Source: Vanilla planifolia
Lineage: Eukaryota; Streptophyta; Magnoliopsida; Asparagales; Orchidaceae
Direction of reading: 5' to 3'
Length of the DNA: 64,000 bases
Assembly: GCA_023846275.1 (NCBI GenBank)
Contig: CM043875.1
Coordinates: 40,020,633-40,084,632 of the forward strand
The position numbers and the translations under genes were made by a program. The notes below the pieces were generated by a model. It saw only the letters and a program-made list of their open reading frames with translations, did no database searches and was not told the origin of the DNA. Below, piece after piece: positions 35,495-48,370 of this stretch. Within the stretch, counting starts at the first letter, position 1. Each line of letters starts with the position of its first letter.

Positions 35495-38400
35495 TTGCCA
35501 AATGACGACTCTAATGCCAGATTAATTGTTTTTGACAGTATGGCTGGTACCAGGAGACTTTCCGCTCGTGGAGCAGCTAGAGGCAGACCGGTATCTACTA
35601 CTCCTACCCCGGAGACGATCCCAGCATTGCCAGTTGAGCCAGCCGTGGATCGTTGGATCGATGCCTTCATGCGGTTGCGTCCGCGGAGCTTCAGTGGGTC
35701 GGCTGACCCAGCGGTGGCAGATGACTGGATGGCTCATATGCTTGAGCTATTTGATGCCTTGGGATGTCCATTCGGCAGGAGGGTAGTGCTTGCTGCTCTA
35801 GTGTTGGAGGGAGAGGCTGCTACCTGGTGGAGAGGCCAGCGGCGCGCTATGTTTGGGGAGGCCCAGAACAGTGAGATAGCATGGGATGACTTTGTTGAGG
35901 CATTCAGGGAGTGCTACATTCCGGCCTCTGCCATGGCTCAGTTCAGGAGGGAACTTATACACCTCAGGCAGGGCCAGATGTCAGTGAACGATTACTTATC
36001 GAGGTTCACTTATCTGGCGAGGTACGCCGTAGAGCTGGTGCCTTCTGAGGAACGCAGATGTGAGATGTTCCTGGAGGGACTTCGTCCTATGCTGCAGCGC
36101 CAGCTAGTTGTGAGTCGGTTTGCCAGGTTTCGTGACTTGGTGGAGGCTGCGAGATCCGTTGAGCTTATTGATATCCGGATGGAGGCCCAGAGAGAGACTC
36201 ATAACAAGAGGAAGGAATTCAGAAATATCCAACAAAACAAAAAGGGCAAGAGACACAGAGATCACAGTGGTACTCAGGAGGTCGTGGTCCGGCCACGACC
36301 TATTTCTGAGAGACCAGTGCAGCAGACAGGTACCCGGACTGGGGGGATTATCTGCTACCATTGTCGACAGCCCAGACACAAGAAGTGCGACTGCCCAGAG
36401 TTGAAGAAACAGAGGATCACGGGACCGGTTGGTTCATCTGGGGGACAGCCCAGGGTATTTGCACTGACTCGGCAGCAGGCTTCAGAGTCACCAGAAGTGA
36501 TCACAGGTATGCTTCATTTTTGCAACATGCAGTGCATGACTTTGTTTGATACTGGTGCATCTCATTCTTTTGTTGCTGAGAGGATCTGGAATCAGATATC
36601 AGGATCCAAGGGTTACTTGAAGGAACCCTTACTGGTTAGACTTCCTGATGGGAAAGAGATTCCCACTGTTCAGAAGATTGACGGATCTATTCTGATTAGT
36701 GGACACGAATTCGTGACAGAGTTGATATGTGTGCCACTAGCAGAGTTCGACATCATTTTGGGGATGGATTGGTTGTGCCACCATGCAGTGGTTCTGGATT
36801 GTTGGGAGAAGAAGGTCAGGATCAGAGTGCCTGGTTCGGGGGATGTGATATACTTTGGTCTGAACAGGCAGATTCCCCTGATCTCAGTTCTTCAGGCTGG
36901 AAGGTTAGTAAGTAAGGGTTGTACTGGTTGGTTGGCATATGTGACCGATAGCCAAGCCACCACTACCCCTATGTCAGATATTCCAGTGGTGAGAGACTTT
37001 CCTATGGTTTTTCCAGAGGAGTTGCCTGGATTTCCACCAGCTAGGGAAGTGGAGTTTTCAATTGATTTGGAGGCAGGAGTAGCTCCTATTGCTAGAGCTC
37101 CTTACAGGATGGCTCCAGCCGAGCTAGCAGAGTTGAAGACTCAGTTACAGGACTTATTAGACAAGGGACTCATACGCCCCAGTTGTTCACCTTGGGGTGC
37201 CCCTGTCTTATTTGTCAAGAAGAAAGATGGTAGTATGAGGCTGTGTGTAGATTATAGGGAATTGAATAAGGTTACTATTCGTAACCGATACCCTTTACCA
37301 CGCATCGATGATTTGCTGGATCAACTTCAGGGAGCAACTGTGTTCTCCAAGATTGACTTACGCTCGGGTTATCACCAGATCCGGATTAGAGATTCTGATG
37401 TACCCAAGACAGCATTCCGTACTAGATACGGACATTACGAGTTCACAGTGTTGCCTTTTGGATTGACTAATGCTCCAGCAGTATTTATGAACCTGATGCA
37501 TCGAGTTTTTCATGCCTTTCTGGATCGGTTTGTGATCATCTTTATAGATGATATATTGATTTATTCCAGAGATAGGGATACTCATGCAGATCAGTTGAGG
37601 ACTGTGCTTACAATGTTGCGGGAGAATGAGCTGTATGCAAAATTCTCCAAGTGTTCTTTTTGGCTGGACTCAGTAGCATTCTTAGGACACATTGTCAGTG
37701 CGGAGGGCGTGGCTGTTGATCCTAACAAGATACGAGCTATTATTGATTGGAAACGGCCATCTTCTGTCACTGAGATCCGGAGTTTCCTTGGTTTGGCTGG
37801 ATACTATAGGAAATTTGTTCCTCACTTTTCTAGACTGGCTGCTCCACTAACCCAGTTGACCCGGAAGGGAAAATCTTTTGAGTGGACAGAGAGTTGTGAG
37901 AACAGTTTCCTAGAGCTGAAGCAGAGGCTTAGCACCGCTCCAGTATTGATGTTACCCACACAGGAGAAGCCGTATCAGATGTACACTGATGCTTCACATA
38001 TAGGTTTGGGAGCCGTACTGATGCAGGATAACAGAGTTATAGCATATGCTTCGAGGCAACTGAAGGATCATGAGAAGAATTATCCCACTCATGATTTGGA
38101 GTTAGCTGCTGTCATTTTTGCCTTGAAGATATGGAGACATTATTTGTACGGAGTTCCTGTAGATTGCTTCTCTGACCACAAGAGTCTTAAGTATCTGTTC
38201 ACTCAGAAGGAACTGAACTTGAGGCAGAGGAGGTGGTTGGAACTGATAAAGGATTACGAGCTGACAATAAACTACTGCGAGGGGAAGGCTAATCCAGTGG
38301 CTGATGCCTTGAGCAGACACGCAGTCGTGCATAATATGTTAGTCTGTGACTCTATACCAGACTTGGATTGGAATGTTGAAAGATGTCAGGAACAGTTGTC

Positions 38401-39901
38401 TATTCAGAGACTGGTTCACAGACTCAGCTCATCGACTATTCGGGCTGACTGGTTATCTGAGATGCGTGACCTTCAGCTTTGTGATGAAGAGCTGAAGGAG
38501 AAGATTGAGTTGGCATCGCAGGGATTGGGAGGAGACTTTGCTCTCAGAGACGACATTTTGACCTTCAGGGGTCGCTGGTGTGTACCATCACATCAGGAGT
38601 TCAGGGAGAGGATCCTTCGGGAGGCTCACTATGGAACCTTGGCTATGCACCCTGGAGAAGTCAAGATGTACAGGAATTTGAGGAGTGTTTTCTGGTGGAG
38701 AGGTTTGAAGACAGATGTTGCTGCCTTTGTTAGGAAATGCCTTACATGTCAGCAAGTTAAGGCCGAACACCAGAGACCTGGAGGATTGTTACAGAGATTG
38801 CCGATTCCGGAGTGGAAATGGGATGACATCACTATGGACTTTGTGACTGGTCTTCCTCGTACCAGACAAGGTTTTGATGCTATTTGGGTCATCGTAGATC
38901 GATTGACCAAGTCAGCCCATTTCTTATCCATTAAGAAGACGGATTCAGCGGCACAGTTGGCAGAGATATATATTCAGCAGATTGTCAGATTGCATGGGAT
39001 TCCCCGTTCTATTATTTCTGACAGAGACGCCAAATTCACATCACAGTTTTGGAAGAGCTTACACACTGCCATGGGTACACAGTTAAGGTTCAGTACTGCT
39101 TATCATCCTCAGACGGATGGACAGTCTGAGCGGACTATTCGGACCTTGGAGGATTTGCTACGCTTGAGCGTACAAACTTACTCAACAGATTGGACTAGAC
39201 GATTACCCTTGGTAGAGTTTGTGTACAATAACAGCTTCCAGGCGTCGATTGGTATGGCACCTTACGAGGCGTTGTATGGGCGTAGGTGCAGATCTCCTCT
39301 TTGTTGGGAGGAGGGTGATTCCAGGAGAGTGTGGGGACCCCAGATTGTAGAGGAGACCACAGCGGAAGTCAAGTTATTGCAGGACAGATTACGTACTGTG
39401 CAGGATCGCCAGAAGAAATATTATGATCCTAAGCACAAGGCTGTTGAGTTTTCTGTGGGAGATAGGGTATTCCTGAAGGTCAGTCCTATGCGGGGTCTAT
39501 TCAGGTTTGGAAAGCCTTCTAAGCTTCGACCTCGTTACATTGGACCCTATCCTATTCTGGAGAGGATCGGTGAAGTGGCTTACAGGTTGGCACTTCCTGA
39601 GCATCTGGCTGAGATTCACAATGTGTTCCATGTTTCGAATCTCAAGAAATATGTGCCAGATCCTTCTCATTGCATCAGTGATGATCTTCCTGGTTTACAA
39701 GTGGCACCAGATTCTTCTTATGTGGAACTACCAGTTCGCATCCTCGAGGAGAGCAGCAGACAGCTGAGGAACAGGTCGTTTCCTATGGTCAAGGTTCTGT
39801 GGAATAGACATGACGAAAGGGAGGCAACCTGGGAGCTAGAGCAGGATGTTGCTGAAAAATGGCCGGAACTTCTTGCTGAATTTCGAGGGCGAAATTCCTG
39901 A
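35495..39901 (+). CDS. Gag-Pol polyprotein of the Tekay-type retrotransposon, 1468 aa
   Basis: One uninterrupted frame. Gag: capsid region about residues 90-220, with [10 protein letters not shown] near 110; a CX2CX4HX4C zinc knuckle at 287-300 ([14 protein letters not shown], with Arg where Gly is usual). Protease: DTGASHSF, catalytic Asp at about 352. Reverse transcriptase: about 545-720, with [16 protein letters not shown] and the catalytic FIDD box at 683-686. RNase H: YTDAS at 830 onwards. Integrase: the HHCC zinc site with His about 1052 and Cys 1082/1085, then the D,D35E triad at Asp1115, Asp1176 and Glu1212. The GPY-type region ([13 protein letters not shown]) and a chromodomain-like end (about 1410-1463, PVRILE...VLW..H..REATWE) follow. 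The more family-like start may be Met16 at 35540 ([11 protein letters not shown]). No frameshift or stop separates gag from pol, so all products would come from one polyprotein cut by the protease. Confidence 0.95.
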   Translation: MPNDDSNARLIVFDSMAGTRRLSARGAARGRPVSTTPTPETIPALPVEPAVDRWIDAFMRLRPRSFSGSADPAVADDWMAHMLELFDALGCPFGRRVVLAALVLEGEAATWWRGQRRAMFGEAQNSEIAWDDFVEAFRECYIPASAMAQFRRELIHLRQGQMSVNDYLSRFTYLARYAVELVPSEERRCEMFLEGLRPMLQRQLVVSRFARFRDLVEAARSVELIDIRMEAQRETHNKRKEFRNIQQNKKGKRHRDHSGTQEVVVRPRPISERPVQQTGTRTGGIICYHCRQPRHKKCDCPELKKQRITGPVGSSGGQPRVFALTRQQASESPEVITGMLHFCNMQCMTLFDTGASHSFVAERIWNQISGSKGYLKEPLLVRLPDGKEIPTVQKIDGSILISGHEFVTELICVPLAEFDIILGMDWLCHHAVVLDCWEKKVRIRVPGSGDVIYFGLNRQIPLISVLQAGRLVSKGCTGWLAYVTDSQATTTPMSDIPVVRDFPMVFPEELPGFPPAREVEFSIDLEAGVAPIARAPYRMAPAELAELKTQLQDLLDKGLIRPSCSPWGAPVLFVKKKDGSMRLCVDYRELNKVTIRNRYPLPRIDDLLDQLQGATVFSKIDLRSGYHQIRIRDSDVPKTAFRTRYGHYEFTVLPFGLTNAPAVFMNLMHRVFHAFLDRFVIIFIDDILIYSRDRDTHADQLRTVLTMLRENELYAKFSKCSFWLDSVAFLGHIVSAEGVAVDPNKIRAIIDWKRPSSVTEIRSFLGLAGYYRKFVPHFSRLAAPLTQLTRKGKSFEWTESCENSFLELKQRLSTAPVLMLPTQEKPYQMYTDASHIGLGAVLMQDNRVIAYASRQLKDHEKNYPTHDLELAAVIFALKIWRHYLYGVPVDCFSDHKSLKYLFTQKELNLRQRRWLELIKDYELTINYCEGKANPVADALSRHAVVHNMLVCDSIPDLDWNVERCQEQLSIQRLVHRLSSSTIRADWLSEMRDLQLCDEELKEKIELASQGLGGDFALRDDILTFRGRWCVPSHQEFRERILREAHYGTLAMHPGEVKMYRNLRSVFWWRGLKTDVAAFVRKCLTCQQVKAEHQRPGGLLQRLPIPEWKWDDITMDFVTGLPRTRQGFDAIWVIVDRLTKSAHFLSIKKTDSAAQLAEIYIQQIVRLHGIPRSIISDRDAKFTSQFWKSLHTAMGTQLRFSTAYHPQTDGQSERTIRTLEDLLRLSVQTYSTDWTRRLPLVEFVYNNSFQASIGMAPYEALYGRRCRSPLCWEEGDSRRVWGPQIVEETTAEVKLLQDRLRTVQDRQKKYYDPKHKAVEFSVGDRVFLKVSPMRGLFRFGKPSKLRPRYIGPYPILERIGEVAYRLALPEHLAEIHNVFHVSNLKKYVPDPSHCISDDLPGLQVAPDSSYVELPVRILEESSRQLRNRSFPMVKVLWNRHDEREATWELEQDVAEKWPELLAEFRGRNS

Positions 39902-39902
39902 T

Positions 39903-39915
39903 AAGGTGGGGAGAT
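39903..39915 (+). other. Polypurine tract before the 3' LTR
   Basis: AAGGTGGGGAGAT lies directly before the TG of the 3' LTR and right after the gag-pol stop (TGA 39899-39901). It is the expected plus-strand priming site. Confidence 0.85.
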
Positions 39916-42900
39916 TGTTATACCCGGTAAAATTTTATGTATTTGATCTTTAATAAATTAATTGTGGCTTAGATGATTTCGAATCGACAGTAGGATGAGC
40001 CAGGAACTCAATTGTAGGCTATTGGAATTTCTGAAATCTTTTGGGAATTTTTCGGAGCACCGAGGAATTTTTAATTAATTTTCCCTATTTAATTGGATTT
40101 ATTAGATTTTTAGAAATTCGAAAATCTAATTAAATTAAACCGAAAATCGTTTTTTTTATCGCGCGTGAACCGGACCGGAACGGTTCAGCGGAGGCGGAGG
40201 CGGTTCGCCGGGTGAGTTTGCGTGTGCGTTCTAATAAGCGGATCGGACGGTCGAGATCGGCGGGTGAGATCGAACCGGCTGATCGGGTGTTTACCGTGTC
40301 GATAGCGTGTCGACAGCGCGTATTGTGTGCTTACCGTGTGGATAGCGTGTCGACAGCGCGTATCGGGTGCTCACGTGTCGAAAACGTGTCGAACGCGTAA
40401 CGGGTTCACCGTGTCGGCCCGGGGTATAAAAACCCTCGCGAAGCAGCGAATAGGGTTTTCGTTCGACGGCGATAGCGAGGAAATTCCCGGCGTACGGCGC
40501 GTGATTCCGGCGGCCTGGCAAGGGGCTTTTTGTGCCCGGAGATCCACGAGACCGAGGAGAGTCGTTTGAGACCAAATTCGTTCGGCGAGGAGCTGCGGCG
40601 AGCTGCGGACGAGCTTCACCGTCGCCGGCGTCTTCGAGGTAGGAATTTCAGATATTTAAATTAGATAATTAGCAAATTGAAGCATGTATTAGTTTGCAAA
40701 TCTCTATCTAAGCATGCGAATGTGATTTTTGAAGCTAATTGTACAAATTATCGAAAATTGCATGTTAGGGTTTCGGGACGTTAATTTGTTTCGCCGAAAT
40801 TGGAAAATTACCAAGCATGAGAATTTAAATATGCCACTTTATTCATGTTAATATGATTGTATAATGCTAGAACTATAATTTCGTGAATTGACAACATGAG
40901 GATTAGACGAAACTGCTCGGCGGAAAACTTGATTTGAACCTTAGGAAATTAGCGACATTATTGGAACATTAGGATAGTACGAACATGTTCTCCTTGTACG
41001 CAGTCGCCGGAAATCGACGGAATGATCGTATTGGTCGGCTATTGCGGCGGCTAGGGTTTCGCGGACGACGGGCGAAGGAAGGAGACGAATTAAGGATTAA
41101 TTAGGGATTAGTTGAATTATTAAGAGAATAATAATAATATTAATCATTAATATTATATATAAGCGTCGGCTGAATTTCGGATTAATAACTGACCGGCGGG
41201 GTTTGGTTCAGCATGAAAGCCCGAACCGGTGGCAAGATGCGATTCAGGGGATTCGGCGCGGTATAGTGAATAGCAAAATTTTAAATTCGGGGAATTATTC
41301 CGAATTTTGGAAAAAAATGGATAAAATGCAAAATTTGATATTTCAAATTTAGGAAAAACTCGATAATTGAGATTTAGGAATTAATTACATTTAGGAAATT
41401 CAAGGAAAATCAGAAAACTTGGAAATGAGAAATTTCGAAAATTCTAGAGATCAGTGGGTAAAGAACAAATATCCTGAAGTGGGGAAAAATGTTATCACTG
41501 ATGACAGTACAGCTGGAAACAGTCAGACAAAGGTATGGTACACGGATGCTACCAGAACAGTCAGTAATTGACAATTGTGTTGCTTTGATGGCAACGGCAT
41601 GGATTGAGTCAGTTTATTCAGTATTGGCATATTTCATGGATTGGCATATTGGACCGGACTACTATAGACCCTATATGATGTTTTAGGGTAGTTGTGGTAG
41701 GTAACTGTGCGGTTCGGACTTAGCTTCCACAGTATACATGTAGACTGGTATACGCCTTGTTGTACCTGGACACATGTTGCCGAATCTTGGAGTTAGAGAT
41801 TGGCAATGACTGTAGGGGCGTGAGCTTCTATGGAAGTTGTTGGTAGAGGACTCCTTGGGACGGTGGCTGAGTCAATCTCTCCTGGTCCATGTGTGTAGGC
41901 CTGCGCGCCTGAGGGTGGCAGGGGTGTCTCGCAGTGGCTAGCCAAGTGTGTAGGCCTGCGCGCCTTAGGGTGGCAGGGGTGTCTCACGTTGGCTAGAGAT
42001 TATGTGACTGGATCTGTCTGTAGTCTCCAGGAGATTGATTGACGAGAGACACTGCGGTGTCGGGTGCTTAGGCGCCATGCGTGTTTCGAGATGGGCGTTC
42101 CCACTGGCACGTTGCCTGGTAGCCCAGAGGAGAGCTACTCTGGTGTGACTGGGGTGGCTGTGGTTGGTCGGAGTCTGGGACTGAGAGTGCCTATCCACCG
42201 TACATTGTTATGCTGTATTCCTGTATTTTTGCTATTATCCTTCTCTTGCATGTGAGTTTTACTAGCTGACTTTCCTACTGGGCGTAGCTCATTCCTGTAT
42301 TATATATTTTCAGTGGCTCGGCAGACTTGACGCTACCGGATTAGGTGGGATCGTGGTCAGCAGGCTTGTGAAGGATTTCTGATTGGTGATTGTCTGAGAT
42401 ATTCTGGTTAGATGATTGTTGCTGTTGGATGTATTTAATGAGATTGTTACTCTCATATGTCATGTAATATGTGAGGGTAATTCTGACTTATGTCTGGTTG
42501 GATAATATTACACTTGTTGGACTTGGATCTTATTCTTGTGATGTAGTTTCATTCACTGTTTTATTTTATTGTCTTGGAGTATGGTGTGTGGAGTGCCATA
42601 TTTTATTGTGGATGTTATATATCTTTTTGTTTGATGGTGAGGTCATTACATGACTATGGAACTTAACCGTGGGGGTTCAGACTTCTATTAGATCGGTTCT
42701 CCTACCGGTATGGGTTAGGAGTATTGGGTCTAGTAGGAGTAACATTGCGCGAGTCCATCTGTTAATTCAGGAGTCATGAACCTGATTTAACGGTGTACCC
42801 GGGAGATGGGATCCACATTGTTAAGGAAAGTAGGTGTGTAATGATGTGTTATATCCTATGTTTTCGTAGGCTACTCAGGTTGGTATGGGACGATCTGAGC

Positions 42901-42965
42901 TGTCTATATAAAAAAAAAAAAAAAATGTATGCCAAAAATCAGCCTAGGAAAAATGGGGTGTAACA
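39916..42965 (+). repeat. 3' LTR of the Tekay-type element
   Basis: 3050 bp, TGTTATACCC to GTGTAACA, collinear with the 5' LTR at an offset of 7929. It differs at only three bases plus one extra A. It contains the same 40-bp and 55-bp tandem repeats and a second TATA box at 40425-40432 that could drive outward transcription into the flank. Confidence 0.95.
40425..40432 (+). promoter_or_regulatory. TATA box of the 3' LTR
   Basis: Identical to the 5' LTR promoter, with the CGTGTCGA array upstream. If active it would read out towards 43 kb, where no gene lies for several kb. Confidence 0.65.
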
Positions 42966-42970
42966 CGAAT
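42966..42970. repeat. Target-site duplication (right), CGAAT
   Basis: Perfect copy of 31982-31986. The empty site would read ...GATGTACGAATATAAGG.... Confidence 0.95.
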
Positions 42971-44000
42971 ATAAGGTAGATAAGCTTTTTTCATGTTCAT
43001 TATGGCCTTATTGTGAAATGAAATATTGTAACTATTCAATGTCCATGAATTATCCTATTGATTAGCCATTTTTACAATTTTTTTACTACTTTATTACGTT
43101 TTTATAAATGAATTGTCATTCCACCAAAATTGCCTAAAACTCTTACTTGAGTTGTTGAATGCTTACAACATGCTTCCAATGTAGTTTTAGGCTCCCTTGA
43201 ATCATTTTAAGTAATATGATGTAATAAAGTTCAATCACAATCATAGTAAAGTTATTATTTTTGCATACCTCTAAAACTTTGTTAATTGCAAGCACAGTTC
43301 TTAAAAGTTTGTACTTCTTTCACATCATACATTCACATATCTTTTGTTATATGCTTGAATTTAGCCTATGCATGTGATAGAACCACTATAATGCTTTACA
43401 TATATATACATATTTTGTTACTGAATTTGTGTTTATTGACTTAACCTATTTTGGGCCTAAAACTTTTCGATTAAAAGGAGGCGCAACATGAGGCTACTAA
43501 GGAGCATTAGGTGATAGGCTTATGATTATTTGACATAGATGTTGTTTATCAGTATTTATTAATTGTACAACTGATGTGATAGCCCATTTATATTTATTTT
43601 AGCATAGATTATTAGATACCATGGATTTGTTGACATTTCAAAGAGGTTGTAATAACTTGGTCCTTTGTTGGGTATCCTAGGTCATCGAAAACACATCTAG
43701 TGGTGTGTGTTTTCAAGGGGCAATGATGGCCTTCTCTTTTGAAAGAGTTGAAAGATTTGTGATAGATACATGCTATGCTAGAGAATGTTGAGGCATTTAT
43801 GCTTACAACTACCAAAGCTTTGTCTCAATTGGACAAGGCTTTTAAAGGTGCCCAAATGGGTTCAGGCTTTATTGGTAACATTACTAAGGCTTTGTTAGGG
43901 TTGTCAATATGTTCGGATCAAACTTAAGAGGTCTAAGGCTTTTACCTGAATTAGCCATGTCTTTTGAATTTCTACTCTTGCTTTTAGCAAATCACCAAAT
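42971..44000. other. Intergenic DNA right of the retrotransposon
   Basis: AT-rich at first, then less skewed from about 43,600. The minus strand has a 67-codon open stretch at 43612-43815 that matches nothing I know. It may belong to the decayed Copia element recognisable just to the right. Confidence 0.4.
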
Positions 44001-44039
44001 AAAAGAGTTTCAAAAGTCCTTCCTTAGTATCACGGCATA

Positions 44040-44330
44040 ACTCTTGATTTAGGAGGAAGACATGCAAGTGTTGATTATCTTTGTTGTCCAAACATAGAAT
44101 GAGAAAAGGTGAATATAAGGTAGAGTAGTCATCAAAGAAGTCATAGATTTTGAAATGTAACTATAGAAGCATAAATCAATGTGGAGATTATATTATTTGC
44201 AACACTTTTTTAAAGCCACCTTTTCTTCATGTTTGTGGAATCTCTTCTCCATTCATTTGTTTGTAAGTAGTATACATTCAATCTTACCTAACACCATAAT
44301 TAGATAGAACCCTACAAATTGAACACCAAT
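44040..44330 (-). pseudogene. Probable decayed Ty1/copia integrase fragment
   Basis: On the minus strand, reading across frameshifts, one finds a KQ...E..P......GGFKKVLQII segment, then HIDLC, then (after a shift) FFDDYS. This order corresponds to the GAG-pre-integrase to integrase transition of Copia elements (GK...PF..., LIHTDLCGP, FIDDYS). The match is short and broken by stops. Flanking sequence up to about 45,450 may be more of the same element, but I could not match it. Confidence 0.4.
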
Positions 44331-44339
44331 TTGTTAATG

Positions 44340-47300
44340 ATTACTAACTCAATGTGATGTAGTTCATGATAAAAAAAGAATCTTTTGATCAAACTAAAAA
44401 TGATATAAATAAAAGTGCTTATAGGATATTTGGGGATGATCTTTCTTTTTGTTTTTTTTTGTATTACATAAGAAAGCAACTACATGTTAGTTTGGATGTT
44501 GTACATTTTATTTCAACATTGCATGCAAAGAAGTGTTATGCAAGAGCCATTTCCTTATGTGTGTGCTTCAAATAGACGTAAAAATTCCATCGCAACCCAC
44601 TAATGCACCTTGGAGGAGTTAAGAGATTGTATTTGTTTATTAACGAAAGGTAAATTGGCATTGTAGTACTAGAGCACCATCTCTAAATCCAGAGGTCGTA
44701 TCAGTTTGATAAAAAGCCCGTGTTTGTCTTTGTGATATGAAGAAGCACTGACTAAATCGATACGATTAATATGGAACCATATTTGTTTGATTTGCAATGG
44801 ACTTTGACAAAAAGGTACAATGGTGTTGATCTTAATTTCATTGAATGTACTAGATCTAATAATTTTTTGGTAAAATGCTTTGGTACAATGATGCCCCTGA
44901 GTGAACAATGCATGTATTCAAACTACATACTATTATAATGTGTAATGCTGTTGTTTTATAGAAGTACGATGCTAACTATTGATGAATTTTAAAAATAGAG
45001 TCTAGTCGAACTTGTCCAATATGATGACTAGTTTAGGACATCTGATAAAAGGCCAAAACTTAATTAATCACAAGCTTGATAGCTGAGCATGATTGTTTGT
45101 TATGTCTTTTGAAATTTTTATAACTATAGAATGAAACCATCATATGAACAAGGTCACCTGAAGTGGAGTGGACCTATCTGATACACTTGCATGTGACTCT
45201 CTAAAGATTATGACTTGTTTTCTTTAATGTGCATTGCTATTACACAAGTTGCCCAAAGTGACTTAATACAATGTTGTAGCCACGTTAACCGCTGGTGCAA
45301 TACAAAGCATGCTTTCGTAGTATACACAGATTTCTTGTAATACAATAAATTCAATGTTTTCCCTATTATATTGGTATTAGATTTGAGAGTTGATGTTTCG
45401 TATTTTGTACGCTGTGTAGGTATATAGATACTAGAGTTCATCAAGCTTGATTAGAACCCTATAGTAGTTATGAATGGTTTGTGAGTCCCAAGTTATTGAT
45501 GTTGTAGATTTTGTAGTAGTATTTACAAGAAATCTTGTCACTTTATTTTCTTCTTTATATACGAATTTTCAATATATGATTACCAATTCATTTTCTTGTT
45601 TGATTTGCTAAATAATATTCTACAATTTCTAATGTATGTCTACATGACCTTGGACAATTCTTGATATTTAAGGATAATTTATTTTAATTATCATATTATG
45701 TAAATATATTTTTGTTGTATAATTATAGATTTGTAAGTAGAGCATTACCTTTTGTTTCTAATAATATTTTATTCCTAACAAACTTGGTGAAGGCTAATAC
45801 TATTTCTTTATGATTTTGAATAATTCTCCCACATAATGCATTCTCGTTCAAACTCAGCATACTTCACACTTTATAAAACAAAGGGCAATCATAGAGAGAA
45901 AAGCATCACTTGAAAACATTGGAAGTGATTTTAAGAAAACCTATTACTAAACAACTTTGTAAACATAAAAATAAGGATGTATGAGAAAGATTAAAGAAAA
46001 AACTTTGATAAGTTTTGAATCCTATTTCAATAGTTGGCTTCTATTTTAGAATAATACCACAAAAAACTCTTTGCAGTTCTGTGAAGGAACCACCACAAAT
46101 AGATCGATTTATGAGTTAAGTAAACCTAAAGTTTTCATTTATCAACATTTAAAACCCTAACACTTATAGAGTTCCTTCACAAAATAAATACAACTATAAC
46201 AAATCTAAACATCAAAATTTGAAATCAAATCAATAAAAAAATCATAAAATTTTATATCATAGAAACTATTAAGATTAGAATTATGTACATGAGGGTATTG
46301 TTAGTCCCCTTTAGATTCTCTCATAATTATCCACAATAGATAACAGATCCTTTTGATATTCAACTTGAATGTTATATCATAGAATCTTAATGAGGATGTT
46401 ATATAGAAATGAATCAAAATTGCCAATGTGAAAACAATTCATAGACATTTTAGACCATGGTTCGAGATGATTTGCCACAAAAAATGAACCTTTTAAACGA
46501 ATTGAATCATTGTGGATTTATATGCTCACATTTTCCTACCATATTTACCATGATTATGACCCCTTGAATAATAATTTAACCTTTAATTGGCCTCCATTTT
46601 TGTCCTTATTAAAAAATAATAAAATAAATACAAATCTATCCATGCAAACTAATTTATCTTTAATTGGCCTCCATTTTTAGTTTTTATCATATTTTTTAAT
46701 GACATGTTACATTTCCTGGAAGGCAAGCCATGCTGAAACCATTTTTTTTTTCAGAGTTCTTAAACTAATTCAGCATTGTTAGCTGTCTAATGCTTTTATG
46801 CAGGTATTTATGATTTGATACATTTAAACTACAATGTTCCAAAGAGAAGAATCCATTCTGCCTTCACCTTTTTCAGCAATGTAAATACAATTTGGCTTGA
46901 GTTGTATTTTTATATTTTAAATATGTGGAAATACTATTTAAATGTCTAGGCTACTTAGATTAACGGGTAAAATATCTTTAAAATATTTACGGTTAAAAAG
47001 AAAGTATTTTTTTCCTTGTTTTGTAGTGCTTAAAGATATTTTGCAATGAATTAAACAAACCAAGAAGAGGTCATTGTAAATAAAAATTTGTTAGGCATAA
47101 TTTATATAGTGACATGTAAATAAATAATTAAAAGAAGAAAAGTACTTGTAAACAATTGAATTAGTTTAGGATATATTTGGTTGTTGATAAGGGTTGTAGA
47201 TTAAATTTGAAATTTATAGATTATAAATAATTGGTTTATGGTTTAATATTATGTTATCTAATGTGAATATATTTATTTTAATAAATTAATACTATATTTG

Positions 47301-48370
47301 AAAATAACGTTTTAAAAAACCAATTTTATGAGAGAACAAGTTAATGAAGATGATAATGACGTCGATGGCAAATTGTTAGTGACAAATGATGACAAGTTTT
47401 GATTAAAAGATGGTGAAATAAAGACAATAAAATTATATTATTTTTTATTATTTTTATTTAAAATATATTATTGAATGCTCTCAATTAATCAAAGGATGAG
47501 ATAGTATGTATTTCATTAATTTTTTGATAAAAACTTTAAACATGTAGCTAAGTAGGCTTGAGTTCTATTTATTTTGAAAGTGAATAAATGTTATTTTCAA
47601 AAAAGGTTTTTTAATCAAGATTGGAATAAAGCTAAACTCAAGTGGGGGTACTTAAGGGTGGATGCAAGGCAAAAGGTTAGAGAAAAAATTACCTAAAAAC
47701 TATAGCTTTATTTTTTTATATTTTATTTCTATATTTTACTTACATGTTTAAAACTCTAAAACCAAAATAAGGAAGCAATATGACTTTCATGCAACAATCT
47801 GAATAGTCCAATTTAACTCCACCTTGGGCATCCCTACAAGTTCCCTCAAGTGATGTCAAAGCTAACTCATGAAACTTAACATATATATTTAATTACTTTC
47901 TACTTATGCCTTGATGATGATGTTTTCTTTTTCATCAAGGTCCTTTTTAAACTTATTTGTGCTTGGGTCCTTGCATGCGGATTCTTGTAAAATGATTCAT
48001 ATGTGAATGACCAATACAATGTTTTATTTTATGATTTATATCTCCTACAAGGAACTTGAACAATGCTCAAGCAAATTAAGCAAAAGGAAGACAAATTGGT
48101 TGGTGTAGTCAAAATAAAGTAGTTTTAAAAATGAGGAATAGAGCTACATAACAATAAATAGGTTAGCAACAGAGAAAAGAGAGACATAAATAATAGTCTA
48201 CAAGTACTATCAAGATCTCTGTATAACAACCTCAAGAGGATATTGTCGTATCAGCAAAAGATAATAACTGATACAACTTAAGTGGATAGACACAAAAAAT
48301 ATTACATTGGAGCTTAGTACGTAACGAAGATTTTCACTTAGGATGTGTAGTTTCACAATAAAGAATTGAA
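44340..48370. other. Intergenic DNA, no gene recognised
   Basis: Several open stretches of 60-80 codons lie at 44.4-45.4 kb on both strands, none recognisable. A 21-bp block CTTTAATTGGCCTCCATTTTT occurs twice, at about 46,581 and 46,659, as a short direct repeat of about 78 bp. The rest is AT-rich. Confidence 0.4.

Larger units (their letters stand above)
31987..42965 (+). mobile_element. Complete Ty3/gypsy LTR retrotransposon, chromovirus of the Tekay/Del type
   Basis: The element is 10,979 bp long, bounded by TGTTA...TAACA termini and a CGAAT target duplication. In order it has a 3049-bp 5' LTR, a primer site complementary to the 3' end of initiator tRNA-Met, a duplicated leader segment, a single gag-pol frame (35495-39901), a polypurine tract and a 3050-bp 3' LTR. 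The integrase lies after RNase H, as in Ty3/gypsy, and the C-terminus carries a chromodomain-like segment. Long 3-kb LTRs, the tRNA-iMet primer and this C-terminal motif together suggest the Tekay (Del) lineage of chromoviruses. Reading the two LTRs side by side I found three substitutions (32214/40143, 34852/42781, 34860/42789) and one A-tract length difference. This implies a very recent insertion into AT-rich intergenic DNA. All motifs needed for transposition look intact. Confidence 0.95.

Noticed and set aside
35495..35539. First 15 codons before [11 protein letters not shown] as part of Gag
   Set aside because: Not rejected as sequence, but not relied on: the second Met (35540) looks more like a Gag start, and I could not decide between them.
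31987..42965. Envelope-like gene or extra ORF in the retrotransposon
   Set aside because: Gag-pol ends at 39901, only 14 bp before the 3' LTR, so there is no room for a third gene.
43612..45444. Possible coding genes on the minus strand (67-79 codon frames)
   Set aside because: No recognisable motif, no plausible splice joins, AT-rich codon use; more likely decayed Copia or random frames.
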